Of a stretch of 54,866 nucleotides of DNA, positions 24,825-32,388 are shown piece by piece. Source of the stretch: Cohnella xylanilytica. GTDB lineage: Bacteria; Bacillota; Bacilli; Paenibacillales; Paenibacillaceae. Each line of letters starts with the position of its first letter. The stretch's first letter is position 1. Position numbers and translations under genes: made by a program. Where the stretch lies: assembly GCF_014212175.1 (NCBI RefSeq), contig NZ_JACJVR010000013.1:1-54866 (forward strand). The letters run 5' to 3'. The notes beneath the pieces were generated by a model. It saw only the letters and a program-made list of their open reading frames with translations. It ran no database searches and was not told the DNA's origin.

Positions 24825-25310
24825 TCACCGTTTCTCGTCCGCATGTTCGTCCGCCGCCGCGGCAGCCGGGGAGAATGCGTTGGCGACCCGGCGCCGCCAA
24901 GCGTTCCAGAGATGAAGGCCGACGTCCGTCCAATCGAGCGCTTCCTCCAGACGCCGCATCTGTCTCTCCTCCGTCTCCGCCAGCTTGTCGGATACCCGTT
25001 CGGTCCATTGGATCGCCGTCCGCGACGCGGTCCGGGCAATCGTCTGAGCCGCTTCCCCGAGCGCCCGCCCCCCTTCCGCGAGCGACTCGAAGCCTTCCAG
25101 GCTTCTGCGGCACAGCTCCACCGTCTCGGAAGCTTCCTGTCCGAGCTTCCTCCACTGCCGCAGCGTCGCTTCCGCCTCCCGATCGAGCCTCTCGATCGAG
25201 GCGTCCCACCGGCGCAGCAAGCGCCGGATCGCGAGCGCCGCGGCCGCGATGGCCATCACGACCGCGATTCCCGCGGCGATGGCGATATAAGCCGCCCATT
25301 CCCATGCCAA
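24825..25310 (-). CDS. DUF948 (YtxG-like) membrane protein
   Basis: 161 residues. One N-terminal membrane helix (about 4-30), then long helices with RLDREAEATLRQWRKLGQEASETVE, typical of DUF948 coiled-coil proteins, and an alanine-rich polar tail. The pairing with ytxH matches ytxG-ytxH in Bacillus. Function unknown, stress-related by association. A TATACT hexamer on the minus strand near 25378-25383 could be the -10 element. Confidence 0.78.
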   Translation of the reverse strand: MAWEWAAYIAIAAGIAVVMAIAAAALAIRRLLRRWDASIERLDREAEATLRQWRKLGQEASETVELCRRSLEGFESLAEGGRALGEAAQTIARTASRTAIQWTERVSDKLAETEERQMRRLEEALDWTDVGLHLWNAWRRRVANAFSPAAAAADEHADEKR

Positions 25311-26126
25311 GCCAACGCACCTCCCTTCTCCTCAGCTCTCGCTCTGGGCACCCGGGACATCCGCCCATGCGGTTAATGTAGTATAAGAAGATTGGGCTTG
25401 TCTTGACACAAGGGACAGAGCCGAATTTCATCCGCTTGGCCGCCTCGCTGCCCGTTTCGCCTCTTTTCCCGCGCTATCACTTTTTCCCTTATTCCCATCC
25501 CCCCGCTCTATCGGCTCCTCTTCACACCCTCTCCTCGCGGCTTATCCGCCTTAATCCGGCTTATACCCGCTCTCCCCTCTGCTCAGGTATCCTGCCTCTA
25601 TCTTGGATGCCGCTCCAATCCTTCAGGCTGATCTATCCCCTTATCCCCTCCGCTCAGTCGGCTCGTCTTCACACCCTCCCCTCCGGCTTATCCGGCTTAT
25701 ACCCGCTCTCCCCTCTGCTCAGGTCATACGATTTGATTTTAGGGGCCTCGTTTTATTTAGAAGATTAGAAATGGGCATTCAAATGAGCAATTGCCCAATT
25801 CCAGACAGAAGTCTTCTATCTGAGCCGATGGGAGAATGACGATAAGTCGGATAAAGAAGAACTCATGAAACTGAGCCAAGGGGAGAGCGGCGGTAAATGA
25901 CCAAATGAGCTAAAGAGAAACTCCCCTAACCGCAGACGGAAGTCCGCAACCTGAGCCGATGGGAGAATGGCCCTAAGATGCGATAAGGAGAACCCGTTGC
26001 TTCGAAGAAGCGAAGCACGAGCTAAAACGCGGGGAGAGCGGCGAGATCCTGAGCGGATGGGAGAGCAGCGGGAAGGCGGCAGTTGAGGACGATAGACGAG
26101 ACGCGAGGAAAATAGGCCAATCAAAA
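25311..26126. repeat. Gene-free 0.8-kb stretch built of an interspersed repeat family
   Basis: A direct repeat of about 70 bp (TCGGCTCSTCTTCACACCCTC ... GGCTTATACCCGCTC... CTCAGGT) occurs at 25511-25588 and 25658-25724. The core CTTATCCCCTCCGCTCAG is at 25640-25657. The right half holds four reversed copies (CTGAGCCGATGGGAGAATG type) near 25820-25846, 25871-25896, 25951-25977 and 26049-26073. The same core recurs at 47568-48161. No gene is supported. Confidence 0.82.
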
Positions 26127-26164
26127 AGACATGCCCGTCAACATCGTTCCGTGAGGGCATGTCT
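26127..26164 (-). terminator. Terminator of the SufR-like gene
   Basis: Stem AGACATGCCC/GGGCATGTCT (10 bp) followed on the minus strand by TTTTTGATT, directly after the stop codon. Confidence 0.88.
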
Positions 26165-26165
26165 C

Positions 26166-26852
26166 TTATTCGGCGATCCGCGCTGCCTCCGCCCGCTGGG
26201 GGTCGGGTCGGATCGCGTAGGTGCAGCGCTGGCCGCCGTCCGCGAAGCATTCGGTGCGCTCGACGTCGGCGCCGAGCAGGTCCCGGAACAGCCGCTCTTC
26301 GCAGCGGCAGGCTTGGCGGTACCGGTTGGCGACCTGGGCGATCGGGCAATTGCGTTCGTACAGCTTGTAGGTGCCGTCCGGCTCCAGCTCCCAGTCGGCC
26401 ATATAGCCTCCGGCATTCTGAATGGAAGCGAGCTCGGCCACCCGCTCCCCGAGCGACTTATCCGTCATGCGTTCCCGATACTTGGCCTCCAGCTTGCCCC
26501 GACGGCCGTCGAACAGCTTGTCGACCATCTCGGACCCGCCGTCCTGCTCTTCCAGCTCCGCGAGAAGGTCCAGCGTCAGGTGAGGATAATTCTTCGGGAA
26601 CAGATCGTCGGCGAGTTCGGTGAGGGAGTAGCGGTAAGACGGCCTCCCCATCGCTTGCCGGAACAAGGACGATTGGATGAACCCGTCCCGCTCCAGCGTC
26701 TGAATATGGCGGCGAACGCCCATCTCGGTAATGCCGAGCGCCTTGGACAGCTCCAGAATGCTGCGGTCGCCTTCGGTTCGAAGCAGCTGGAGCAATTGAC
26801 GGCGTGTTGTCCCTTCTTCCTGCGGCGGCACGGGCATCCTCTCCTCTCCCAA
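26166..26852 (-). CDS. SufR-like helix-turn-helix regulator with C-terminal cysteines
   Basis: 228 residues. Winged helix-turn-helix at about 15-75 (LLRTEGDRSILELSKALGITEMGVRRHIQ in part), then an effector domain ending with cysteines C169-x12-C182-x-C184, C202 and C210. A C-x12-C spacing with later cysteines is the hallmark of SufR-type repressors that sense iron-sulfur clusters. No suf genes are in the window, so its targets lie elsewhere or it has another role. The gene stands alone, with its own terminator. Confidence 0.72.
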   Translation of the reverse strand: MGEERMPVPPQEEGTTRRQLLQLLRTEGDRSILELSKALGITEMGVRRHIQTLERDGFIQSSLFRQAMGRPSYRYSLTELADDLFPKNYPHLTLDLLAELEEQDGGSEMVDKLFDGRRGKLEAKYRERMTDKSLGERVAELASIQNAGGYMADWELEPDGTYKLYERNCPIAQVANRYRQACRCEERLFRDLLGADVERTECFADGGQRCTYAIRPDPQRAEAARIAE

Positions 26853-26987
26853 GCGGCGACCCCGGACGTTGCCGCGCTCGTGCTCGATTCGTTGATCCTC
26901 TTATTGTACCGGATGTTCAGGGCGGAGTAAATTTATTTTTCCAACCCAAAAGTATGCAAAGTCCGCCGATCGCCCCTAGCCAGGGAC

Positions 26988-27025
26988 AAAAAAAGAAGCA
27001 AGGCGTCTCCGGCCGGAGAACGCCT
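26988..27025 (-). terminator. Terminator of the DUF86 gene cluster
   Basis: Stem AGGCGT-CTCCGG/CCGGAG-ACGCCT with one bulged A, followed on the minus strand by TTGCTTCTTTTTTT. Confidence 0.88.
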
Positions 27026-27027
27026 CG

Positions 27028-27465
27028 CTATCTCTTATCCCATGGATCCAATTCCCTGCGCAAATATTCCTTCACCTCGGAGGCGAAGCCGCTCAGAAGC
27101 TCAGGCAGCGCACCGGTCGCCGGATGCAGCTCGGCGCGCGGCCAGCTGTCGTATTCCTGCACGAGAGGCTTGCGCAGCGACACGAGCGAACGCAGCGCCG
27201 CGCCCCGTTCCGCGGAGACGACGCCCTCGCCCGCGATGATGTCCACGATGTCCTCGTAGCTGCTGGCGTCCCGCATCATGAAGCCGTCGATCAGGAAGCT
27301 TCCGACGTCGGTCACGATCTCCAGCGCGAGATGCAGAGCCCTCTCCTGCGCCAGACCTTCCAGCAGCGTACCCTTCCAATGCGCCGCGAGCGCGCCCGCC
27401 GCTTCCGCGAGATCGGGAATGCACGCTAATCGGCTCTCGATTCCTTGCCGGTTGACGTAATACAT
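27028..27465 (-). CDS. DUF86 (YutE/HepT-like) protein
   Basis: 145 residues, all helical. Features LALEIVTDVGSFLIDGFMMRDASSYEDIVDIIAGEGVV fit the DUF86/HepT-like family. The R-x4-H-x-Y motif of active HepT toxins is not seen, and no MNT-type antitoxin partner is adjacent, so a toxin role is doubtful. It is more like the YutE housekeeping branch, of unknown function. Its ATG follows the stop of a 45-residue membrane protein gene by three bases. Confidence 0.8.
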   Translation of the reverse strand: MYYVNRQGIESRLACIPDLAEAAGALAAHWKGTLLEGLAQERALHLALEIVTDVGSFLIDGFMMRDASSYEDIVDIIAGEGVVSAERGAALRSLVSLRKPLVQEYDSWPRAELHPATGALPELLSGFASEVKEYLRRELDPWDKR

Positions 27466-27468
27466 CGC

Positions 27469-27606
27469 TCAGCCCCCATCGTCCCGGCGGTTGCGCTTGC
27501 CCTTGCGCTTCAGCCAAATGACCATGACGATCGCGCTGATGATAATCACCAGCAAATACGTCATCATCTCGTACAGATCTCCTGCACCCGAGTCGGTCGA
27601 ATTCAC
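27469..27606 (-). CDS. Small single-pass membrane protein, 45 residues
   Basis: GTG start at 27606 with AAAGGAAGAGG about 6 bases upstream. The product has a short polar start (VNSTDSGAGDLYEM), one membrane helix (MMTYLLVIIISAIVMVIWL) and a strongly basic tail (KRKGKRNRRDD). It lies 13 bases after the Dabb gene and 3 bases before the DUF86 gene, so it probably belongs to a three-gene unit. Function unknown. Confidence 0.65.
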   Translation of the reverse strand: MNSTDSGAGDLYEMMTYLLVIIISAIVMVIWLKRKGKRNRRDDGG

Positions 27607-27619
27607 GGCCCTCTTCCTT

Positions 27620-27907
27620 TCAGCTTACGTAGTCGACGCTGACCGAAGCTTCCCGCACTTCGTTCATGTGCTCGATGACTTTCTTATGCTCGGGGTGGAC
27701 TTGATACGCCTGCAGCGCGTCCAGATCGGCGAAAGTCGTCGTCAGCGCGATGTCGAAGGAACGCTCCGAGTGCAGAACGTCCGTGCCGACTTCGATGGAC
27801 AGAAGCTCGTCGATCTTGCCTTCCAGGTTGCGAAGCACCTGGGCGGTCCGCTCGACGCTCTCCGGGCTGCGATCCTTCAACTTGAACAAGACGATATGGG
27901 TAATCAT
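27620..27907 (-). CDS. Dabb-family stress-responsive alpha/beta-barrel protein
   Basis: 95 residues from ATG 27907, chosen for GGAGGA 9 bases upstream. The start MITHIVLFKLKDRSPESVER and LTTTFADLDALQAYQVHPEHKKVIEHM are typical of the Dabb fold, a ferredoxin-like dimeric barrel. The biochemical role in Firmicutes is unknown. First gene of the small Dabb-45aa-DUF86 unit. Confidence 0.88.
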   Translation of the reverse strand: MITHIVLFKLKDRSPESVERTAQVLRNLEGKIDELLSIEVGTDVLHSERSFDIALTTTFADLDALQAYQVHPEHKKVIEHMNEVREASVSVDYVS

Positions 27908-28022
27908 AGCGGTTGTCCTCCTTCGATTCGTATCCAATTGTTCGCTTCCTCCGCATGAGGGTTCCCGCCGTCACGCATACTAACGGCAAAAAAGGCGTCC
28001 ATCTCGCGGAAGGGAGACCATC

Positions 28023-28280
28023 TTGCGCTACCGAGTCACCTTGGCGTGTACGCTGATCGGCGTGGCGCTGTGCTTGTTCAACGCCACCGGCTACGATCCG
28101 CATAACCTGTTCCTCGCCATGTTCAGCGTGCCGATGTGGTTCGTCGAAGTGTTCGGCGACATCCATCAGGTCAACGTCTGGTTTATGTACGTGCTGACCG
28201 TGCTTAGCTGGGCTCTGATCGGATACGTGTCCGACCGGCTGATCGCCCGGACCCAATCCAGAAGCCGAAGAACGGCCTAG
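28023..28280 (+). CDS. Small two-helix membrane protein, unknown
   Basis: 85 residues with a TTG start and AAGGGAG 6 bases upstream. Two membrane helices (about 5-22 and 50-72) flank a loop with aromatic residues (FSVPMWFVEVFGDIHQVN); the tail is basic. I do not recognise the family. It is divergent from the Dabb gene and ends at a strong terminator. Confidence 0.65.
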   Translation: MRYRVTLACTLIGVALCLFNATGYDPHNLFLAMFSVPMWFVEVFGDIHQVNVWFMYVLTVLSWALIGYVSDRLIARTQSRSRRTA

Positions 28281-28289
28281 CCGTCTGCA

Positions 28290-28315
28290 AAAAAGGAGCC
28301 GGAAGGCTCCTTTTT
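28290..28315. terminator. Bidirectional terminator
   Basis: AAAAAGGAGCC-GGAA-GGCTCCTTTTT, an 11-bp stem with a GGAA tetraloop, between converging genes. Confidence 0.92.
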
Positions 28316-28328
28316 CTCCGTCATGATA

Positions 28329-28703
28329 TTACTCCACGATAACCTTGGCGATCATCTGGGTGTGGCCTTGGCCGCACATGATCGAGCACTTCAACTCATA
28401 AGTGCCGGGTTTGTCGAACGTGAATTCCTGCTTCGGATTGTCCTTGGTCAGGTTGATGCCCAGATCGGCGATCTCGGCGCCGTGGTTGCCCAGCTTGTTG
28501 GAGAAGCTGACGACGTAAGGCGTATTCGCTTTAACATGGTATTCCTGTTGGTCGAAATTAAAGTTGGTCGCGCTGATCTTCAGAAGTTCCGTACCTTCCG
28601 CCAGCTTCTCTTCCTTCGGCTTCTCGGGCAGCCCTTGCGCGAGCAAGTATACGCCGAACAAGCATGCGACTACGATCAAGACTGGCATGATCCACTTGTA
28701 CAT
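28329..28703 (-). CDS. Membrane-anchored cupredoxin with a CuA site (cytochrome oxidase subunit II-like)
   Basis: 124 residues. One N-terminal helix (about 5-22) anchors an extracellular cupredoxin. Ligands of a binuclear CuA centre are all present: His74 (NKLGNHG), Cys106, Cys110, His114 and Met117 (CSIMCGQGHTQM). In cytochrome oxidase this domain receives electrons from cytochrome c, but here there is only one helix and no oxidase genes nearby, so it is a stand-alone version; roles in copper delivery or electron transfer are possible. A sigma-A promoter precedes it. Confidence 0.85.
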   Translation of the reverse strand: MYKWIMPVLIVVACLFGVYLLAQGLPEKPKEEKLAEGTELLKISATNFNFDQQEYHVKANTPYVVSFSNKLGNHGAEIADLGINLTKDNPKQEFTFDKPGTYELKCSIMCGQGHTQMIAKVIVE

Positions 28704-28739
28704 TGATGCTCCCCCTGCTTCCTCAAATGTCTACCTCTT

Positions 28740-28769
28740 ATATTACCTAAAATCCCCGATTGATCTCAA
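28740..28769 (-). promoter_or_regulatory. Promoter of the cupredoxin gene
   Basis: TTGAGA (28764-28769), 18-base spacer, TAATAT (28740-28745), minus strand. Confidence 0.6.
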
Positions 28770-28842
28770 CTGTTCGGAGAAGAAGAGCGTCAACTTTTTT
28801 TCACATTTGACAAAATGATGAACAAGCGGAACATTCCTCTTG

Positions 28843-29277
28843 CTATTTGGCAGGGGGATCCCCTTTCCCCGGCGGTTCGGACGACCCGTTCCCGGAACGA
28901 TCCCGCAGGATCTGGACGGCTTTGCGCAGCCGGTCCGGCAGCGGCAATCCCATTCGTCCGTAATTTTCCATAATCGACAGCAATTCATTCACGATGTAAA
29001 AATAAATCGCCCCGCCCATCGCGATGTTCTCCCCGAGCAGCACGTCGATCCGGTGCGCGATCAGCACGACGAGCAGCATCAGCCCCTTGCGCCCGAGCCC
29101 CCAGAATCCGATCGAGCTGTTCAGCCCCTTCCCCTCCCGGAGAGAGGCGATGACTCCGGTCAAATAATCGACTCCCATGACGAGCAGCAGCAGCGTCAAC
29201 GATTCGGACCAGATGCCGAACGAGAATACGAGGAGGGAGCCGAGCACCGCGCACGCCATGCCCAGATTGGGTTGCAT
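28843..29277 (-). CDS. Phage-type holin family protein (holin 4 / TcdE-like)
   Basis: 144 residues from ATG 29277 (AGGGGGA 6 bases upstream); the longer frame to 29340 lacks a ribosome binding site. Three hydrophobic segments and the family signature VMGVDYLTGVIASLREGKGLNSSIGFWGLGRKG are visible, followed by IYFYIVNELLSIMENYGRMGLPLPDRLR. Such proteins form membrane pores in phage lysis or toxin release, but no phage gene or endolysin is adjacent; many Paenibacillus chromosomes carry isolated copies. Role unknown. Confidence 0.85.
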   Translation of the reverse strand: MQPNLGMACAVLGSLLVFSFGIWSESLTLLLLVMGVDYLTGVIASLREGKGLNSSIGFWGLGRKGLMLLVVLIAHRIDVLLGENIAMGGAIYFYIVNELLSIMENYGRMGLPLPDRLRKAVQILRDRSGNGSSEPPGKGDPPAK

Positions 29278-29555
29278 TCCTAATCCCCCTTTGCCGAGAC
29301 ATTCTTCGACAGTATATGAAGGGTGGACAAGATGAGCCACGTCCGTTCGTCCCTCGCCGGAAGCGGATAGCGGCGGAGCCCCGCGGCGGGACGTAGGCGA
29401 GCCGGTTAGCGGACGGGCGGCTTGACGGGCAGCGGCTGGAGGCGCGCGACGGGCAGCGGGCGGCGCGATTTTCAGCTGTTTTTCATCTTCGCCTCAAGCG
29501 CTCCTAAGGTTGGGCTGCGATAATGGGCTTATCGATCAGGAAAGGATGACGGACC

Positions 29556-29894
29556 GTGGCGAACAACAAATGGATCAAATGGATCGTCGGACTGTCCGGA
29601 GCGGCTCTGTTCTCCGGCCTCGTCGGCTTCCTCTCGAACGAGGGCGCGGCGACCGCTACCGCGACCGCCGGGCCGTCCGCCGTACAGAGTCCGGATAGCG
29701 GACAAGACTCCCTCAAGGACCAATGGAACGCGGACGACGGCGCCCAAGACGCCGTTCCGGACGACGGCTCCGGCGATACCGGAAGCGGCTTCGGCCGGCG
29801 CGGAGCGGGGGACGGCTTCTCCGGCTCGTACGGCGGCGATGCCGGACAAGACGGCTCCTCGTTCGGAGGCCGCATGCGCACCCGGGCTTCTTAA
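29556..29894 (+). CDS. Small membrane-anchored or exported Gly/Asp-rich protein
   Basis: 112 residues from GTG 29556 (AAAGGA 9 bases upstream). One N-terminal helix (about 8-26), then an alanine/threonine stretch (EGAATATATAG) and a disordered acidic, glycine-rich tail (DDGSGDTGSGFGRRGAGDGF). It lies 35 bases before the ApbE gene and is probably co-transcribed. Unknown function. The Ala-Thr stretch only loosely resembles the Ser/Thr-Gly-Ala-Thr sites used by flavin transferases. Confidence 0.6.
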   Translation: MANNKWIKWIVGLSGAALFSGLVGFLSNEGAATATATAGPSAVQSPDSGQDSLKDQWNADDGAQDAVPDDGSGDTGSGFGRRGAGDGFSGSYGGDAGQDGSSFGGRMRTRAS

Positions 29895-29929
29895 CGTACC
29901 GGCGAACGACAGACAAGGAGGGAACGAAT

Positions 29930-31000
29930 ATGCATGCTTTTCACACGATGAACACCGGGTTCTCCACGGCGGGCCTGCCCCGCTCTTCCCAAGCCAAAGC
30001 GGAATCCTGGTTCTCCTTCGTCGAGAGGAACCTGAGCCGCTTCTCGCCGACCAGCGAGCTGTCGGCGCTGAACCGGTCCGCGGGCCGGCCGTTCATGGCC
30101 TCGGCGCTGCTCTATCAAGCGCTGGCGGCCGCCAATCGCTTCTATGAAGAGACGGACGGCCTCTTCAATCCGTACGTGGGCCGGCTTCTGAGCGACCTGG
30201 GCTACGGGACGTCCTTCGAGACCTTAAGCGGCGCCGATCCGAAAGAGGGGGATGCGGGGGCGAAGGCCGGGGCGGCGCACGGGAGGAGCGCCGGATCGAC
30301 GCACGGGCCGGACGGCACGTCGTTGCGGCAGGCCGGGTCGGCCGTTCCCGACGGAAGGAACGCTCCCGCCGGCCCCGAATCTCCCCTCCGCCCGGGACTA
30401 CTCCTCAGCCCCGGATCCCCCGCCGCGCTTAACGACCGGATGATGAGCGTCACGCTCTCCCCCGGCGCTTCCGTCGACCTCGGCGGGTTCGCCAAGGGCT
30501 GGAGCGCGGACCAGCTCTCCGCCATGCTTCTCAAGGAAGGCGTGCGCACGGGGGCGATCGACGCCGGGGGCGACATCGTCCTCTGGGGCTGCCCGCCCGG
30601 CGGCTGGGAGATCGGCGTTGCGAGCCCGTTCGCGCCGGACCGGGACCTGCTGTCGCTGCGAATCGGCGGAGCCGCCGGCGTCGCGACGAGCAGCCGCCTG
30701 AAGCGGCGCTGGCGGGACGAGTCCGGCGCCGAGCGCCACCATCTGCTCGACCCGCGGACTTCGCTGCCGGCCGATACGGATCTCGTCCAGGCGACGGTGC
30801 TCGCGCCTACGCTGACGGAAGCCGAGGTCTACGCCAAGTGCCTGCTCATCCTCGGCTCCGAAGAGGGCATTCCCTGGCTTCGCGCCAGGCGGCCGGGCTG
30901 CGCTTATGTGGCCGTCCGCGAGGACGGGGCGGTCTTGCGCGATCCGTCGGCGGCCGATCGCGAAGACGAAGGAGGCCTTCATTATGCGCACGCTATCTGA
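29930..31000 (+). CDS. FAD:protein FMN transferase (ApbE family), no signal peptide
   Basis: 356 residues from ATG 29930 with AAGGAGG 8 bases upstream. ApbE motifs: SRFSPTSELSALNRSAG (37-52), ETDGLFNPYVG (74-84), DLGGFAKGWSADQ (183-195), DAGGDI (211-216) and the HHLLDPRTS active region. The enzyme moves FMN from FAD to a Thr of target proteins. Residues 100-168 are a low-complexity Gly/Ala/Pro insert not usual in the family. No signal or lipobox is seen, so modification may occur inside the cell. It overlaps the next gene by 17 bases. Confidence 0.88.
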   Translation: MHAFHTMNTGFSTAGLPRSSQAKAESWFSFVERNLSRFSPTSELSALNRSAGRPFMASALLYQALAAANRFYEETDGLFNPYVGRLLSDLGYGTSFETLSGADPKEGDAGAKAGAAHGRSAGSTHGPDGTSLRQAGSAVPDGRNAPAGPESPLRPGLLLSPGSPAALNDRMMSVTLSPGASVDLGGFAKGWSADQLSAMLLKEGVRTGAIDAGGDIVLWGCPPGGWEIGVASPFAPDRDLLSLRIGGAAGVATSSRLKRRWRDESGAERHHLLDPRTSLPADTDLVQATVLAPTLTEAEVYAKCLLILGSEEGIPWLRARRPGCAYVAVREDGAVLRDPSAADREDEGGLHYAHAI

Positions 31001-31601
31001 GCTGCTCACCGTATGGACGACGACGAGAGCCGCCGGCATCACGTCCTATCTGCTGCTGTACGTCTCGACGGTCGCCGGGCTGCTCGTCAGCTCCAGAATG
31101 GCGTCCAAGCGCGCCAAGGCCGCGATCCTGGGCGTCCATCAATGGAGCGGCTGGTTCGGCTTCCTCTTCGGCGCCATGCACGGCATGGTGCTGCTGTTCG
31201 ACCGATACGTCGGCTACTCGGCCTTCGAGCTGGCCGTTCCGTTCGCTTCGGACGACCACCGGTATTTGAACGGGATCGGGACGCTGACCTTCTATATCTC
31301 CGCGCTGCTCCTCCTAAGCTCCGACCTGATGAAGAAGCTCGGCAAGCGCGTCTGGCGCGCGATCCACTTCCTGGCCTTCGCCGGGTACGGCCTCGCCTTG
31401 TGCCACGGGCTGCTGCTCGGGACCGATTCCCGCCAAGGCTGGATGCTCGCCATGTATGCCGCGACGGCGGCCTCGGTCGTCCTGCTCACGGCCATGCGGA
31501 TCTACGGCGCGAGGCGGAAGAGCTCCTCTTCCGAGTACATCCCGCCCGCCGGCGGGGCGAAGCCCGTTCCCCTGGCCGGAGAGCGCCGAATCGTCCGCTG
31601 A
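30984..31601 (+). CDS. Ferric-reductase-like transmembrane protein
   Basis: 205 residues. AAGGAGG lies 8 bases before ATG 30984, inside the ApbE gene. About five to six helices carry several His that could hold heme: GVHQWSGWFG, GAMHGMVLLF, AIHFLAFAGY and ALCHGLLLG. This fits the ferric reductase-like/YedZ-type membrane cytochromes. Together with ApbE it suggests a trans-membrane electron route ending at a flavinylated partner. The C-terminal 35 residues are polar. Confidence 0.78.
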   Translation: MRTLSELLTVWTTTRAAGITSYLLLYVSTVAGLLVSSRMASKRAKAAILGVHQWSGWFGFLFGAMHGMVLLFDRYVGYSAFELAVPFASDDHRYLNGIGTLTFYISALLLLSSDLMKKLGKRVWRAIHFLAFAGYGLALCHGLLLGTDSRQGWMLAMYAATAASVVLLTAMRIYGARRKSSSSEYIPPAGGAKPVPLAGERRIVR

Positions 31602-31623
31602 CGGCGCAGCGCCGCATACGGCA

Positions 31624-31664
31624 AAAGCCTGCCCGCCGGTCGACAGACACCGGGGGCAGGCTTT
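31624..31664. terminator. Bidirectional terminator between the ApbE operon and phoU
   Basis: AAAGCCTGCCC/GGGCAGGCTTT stem (11 bp), with an inner CCGG pairing, between converging operons. Confidence 0.88.
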
Positions 31665-31698
31665 GGTTGCATAGGTCGGGATCCGAGCCCTCGTCGCA

Positions 31699-32358
31699 TC
31701 AAGCGTTCAAGTCCGGCCTCGTCCCCGTCACGAGATAGACCGTGCTCTCCCCGATGTTCGTCGCGTGGTCCGCGATCCGCTCGAAGTAGCGCCCGACGAA
31801 GCTGAGCAGCGTCGCCTGCGAGATCGTCTTCGGATCCTCCACCATGATCGTGAGCAGCTCTCGAATGATCTGGCTGTACAGGGCGTCCACGACGTCGTCG
31901 TCCTTCGCCATCTTGTAGGCGAGGTCGACGTTCTCGGCGACGTAGGACTGGACCGACTCGCGGGTCATCGTCGAGACGATCTCCGACATTCTCGGCAGGT
32001 CGATCAGAGGCTTGATCAGCGTCTGGCCTTCGAGCCGGAGCACGACCTTGGCGACGTCGACGGACAGGTCGCCCATCCGCTCGAGATCGGAGGCGATCTT
32101 GAACGCCGCCAGAATACGGCGCAGATCCTTCGCGACAGGCTGCTGGGTGGCGAGCAGCTTCGCGCCCAGCTCCGTCACCCTCTCCTCCAGCTGGTTCAGC
32201 TCCAGGTCCTCCTTGACGATGCGCCGCGCCTTGATGACGTTGAGGTTCACGAGGGCGTCGGTCGCGTCGACGAGCGCCCTCTCCACCCGGCTTCCCATCT
32301 CCGAGAGCAGCGTCTGCATCTCCTGCAAGCCTTTATCGAATTCTTTTCTGACGGTCAT
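31699..32358 (-). CDS. phoU: Phosphate transport regulator PhoU
   Basis: 219 residues. Two PhoU repeats of three helices, with the metal-binding motif type E-x3-D (DLERMGDLSVDVAKVV and YFERIADHATNIGE). PhoU damps Pst transport and Pho signalling when phosphate is plentiful. Last gene of the pst operon, 30 bases after pstB. Expression is linked to pstSCAB. Confidence 0.96.
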   Translation of the reverse strand: MTVRKEFDKGLQEMQTLLSEMGSRVERALVDATDALVNLNVIKARRIVKEDLELNQLEERVTELGAKLLATQQPVAKDLRRILAAFKIASDLERMGDLSVDVAKVVLRLEGQTLIKPLIDLPRMSEIVSTMTRESVQSYVAENVDLAYKMAKDDDVVDALYSQIIRELLTIMVEDPKTISQATLLSFVGRYFERIADHATNIGESTVYLVTGTRPDLNA

Positions 32359-32388
32359 CGTCTCGTCCTCCCGGGAGCGGCGTCCGGA

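Noticed and set aside
27028..27465. HepT toxin of a toxin-antitoxin pair
   Set aside because: The R-x4-H-x-Y motif is not visible and no nucleotidyltransferase antitoxin gene is adjacent.
28843..29277. Prophage
   Set aside because: A single holin gene without integrase, structural or endolysin genes.
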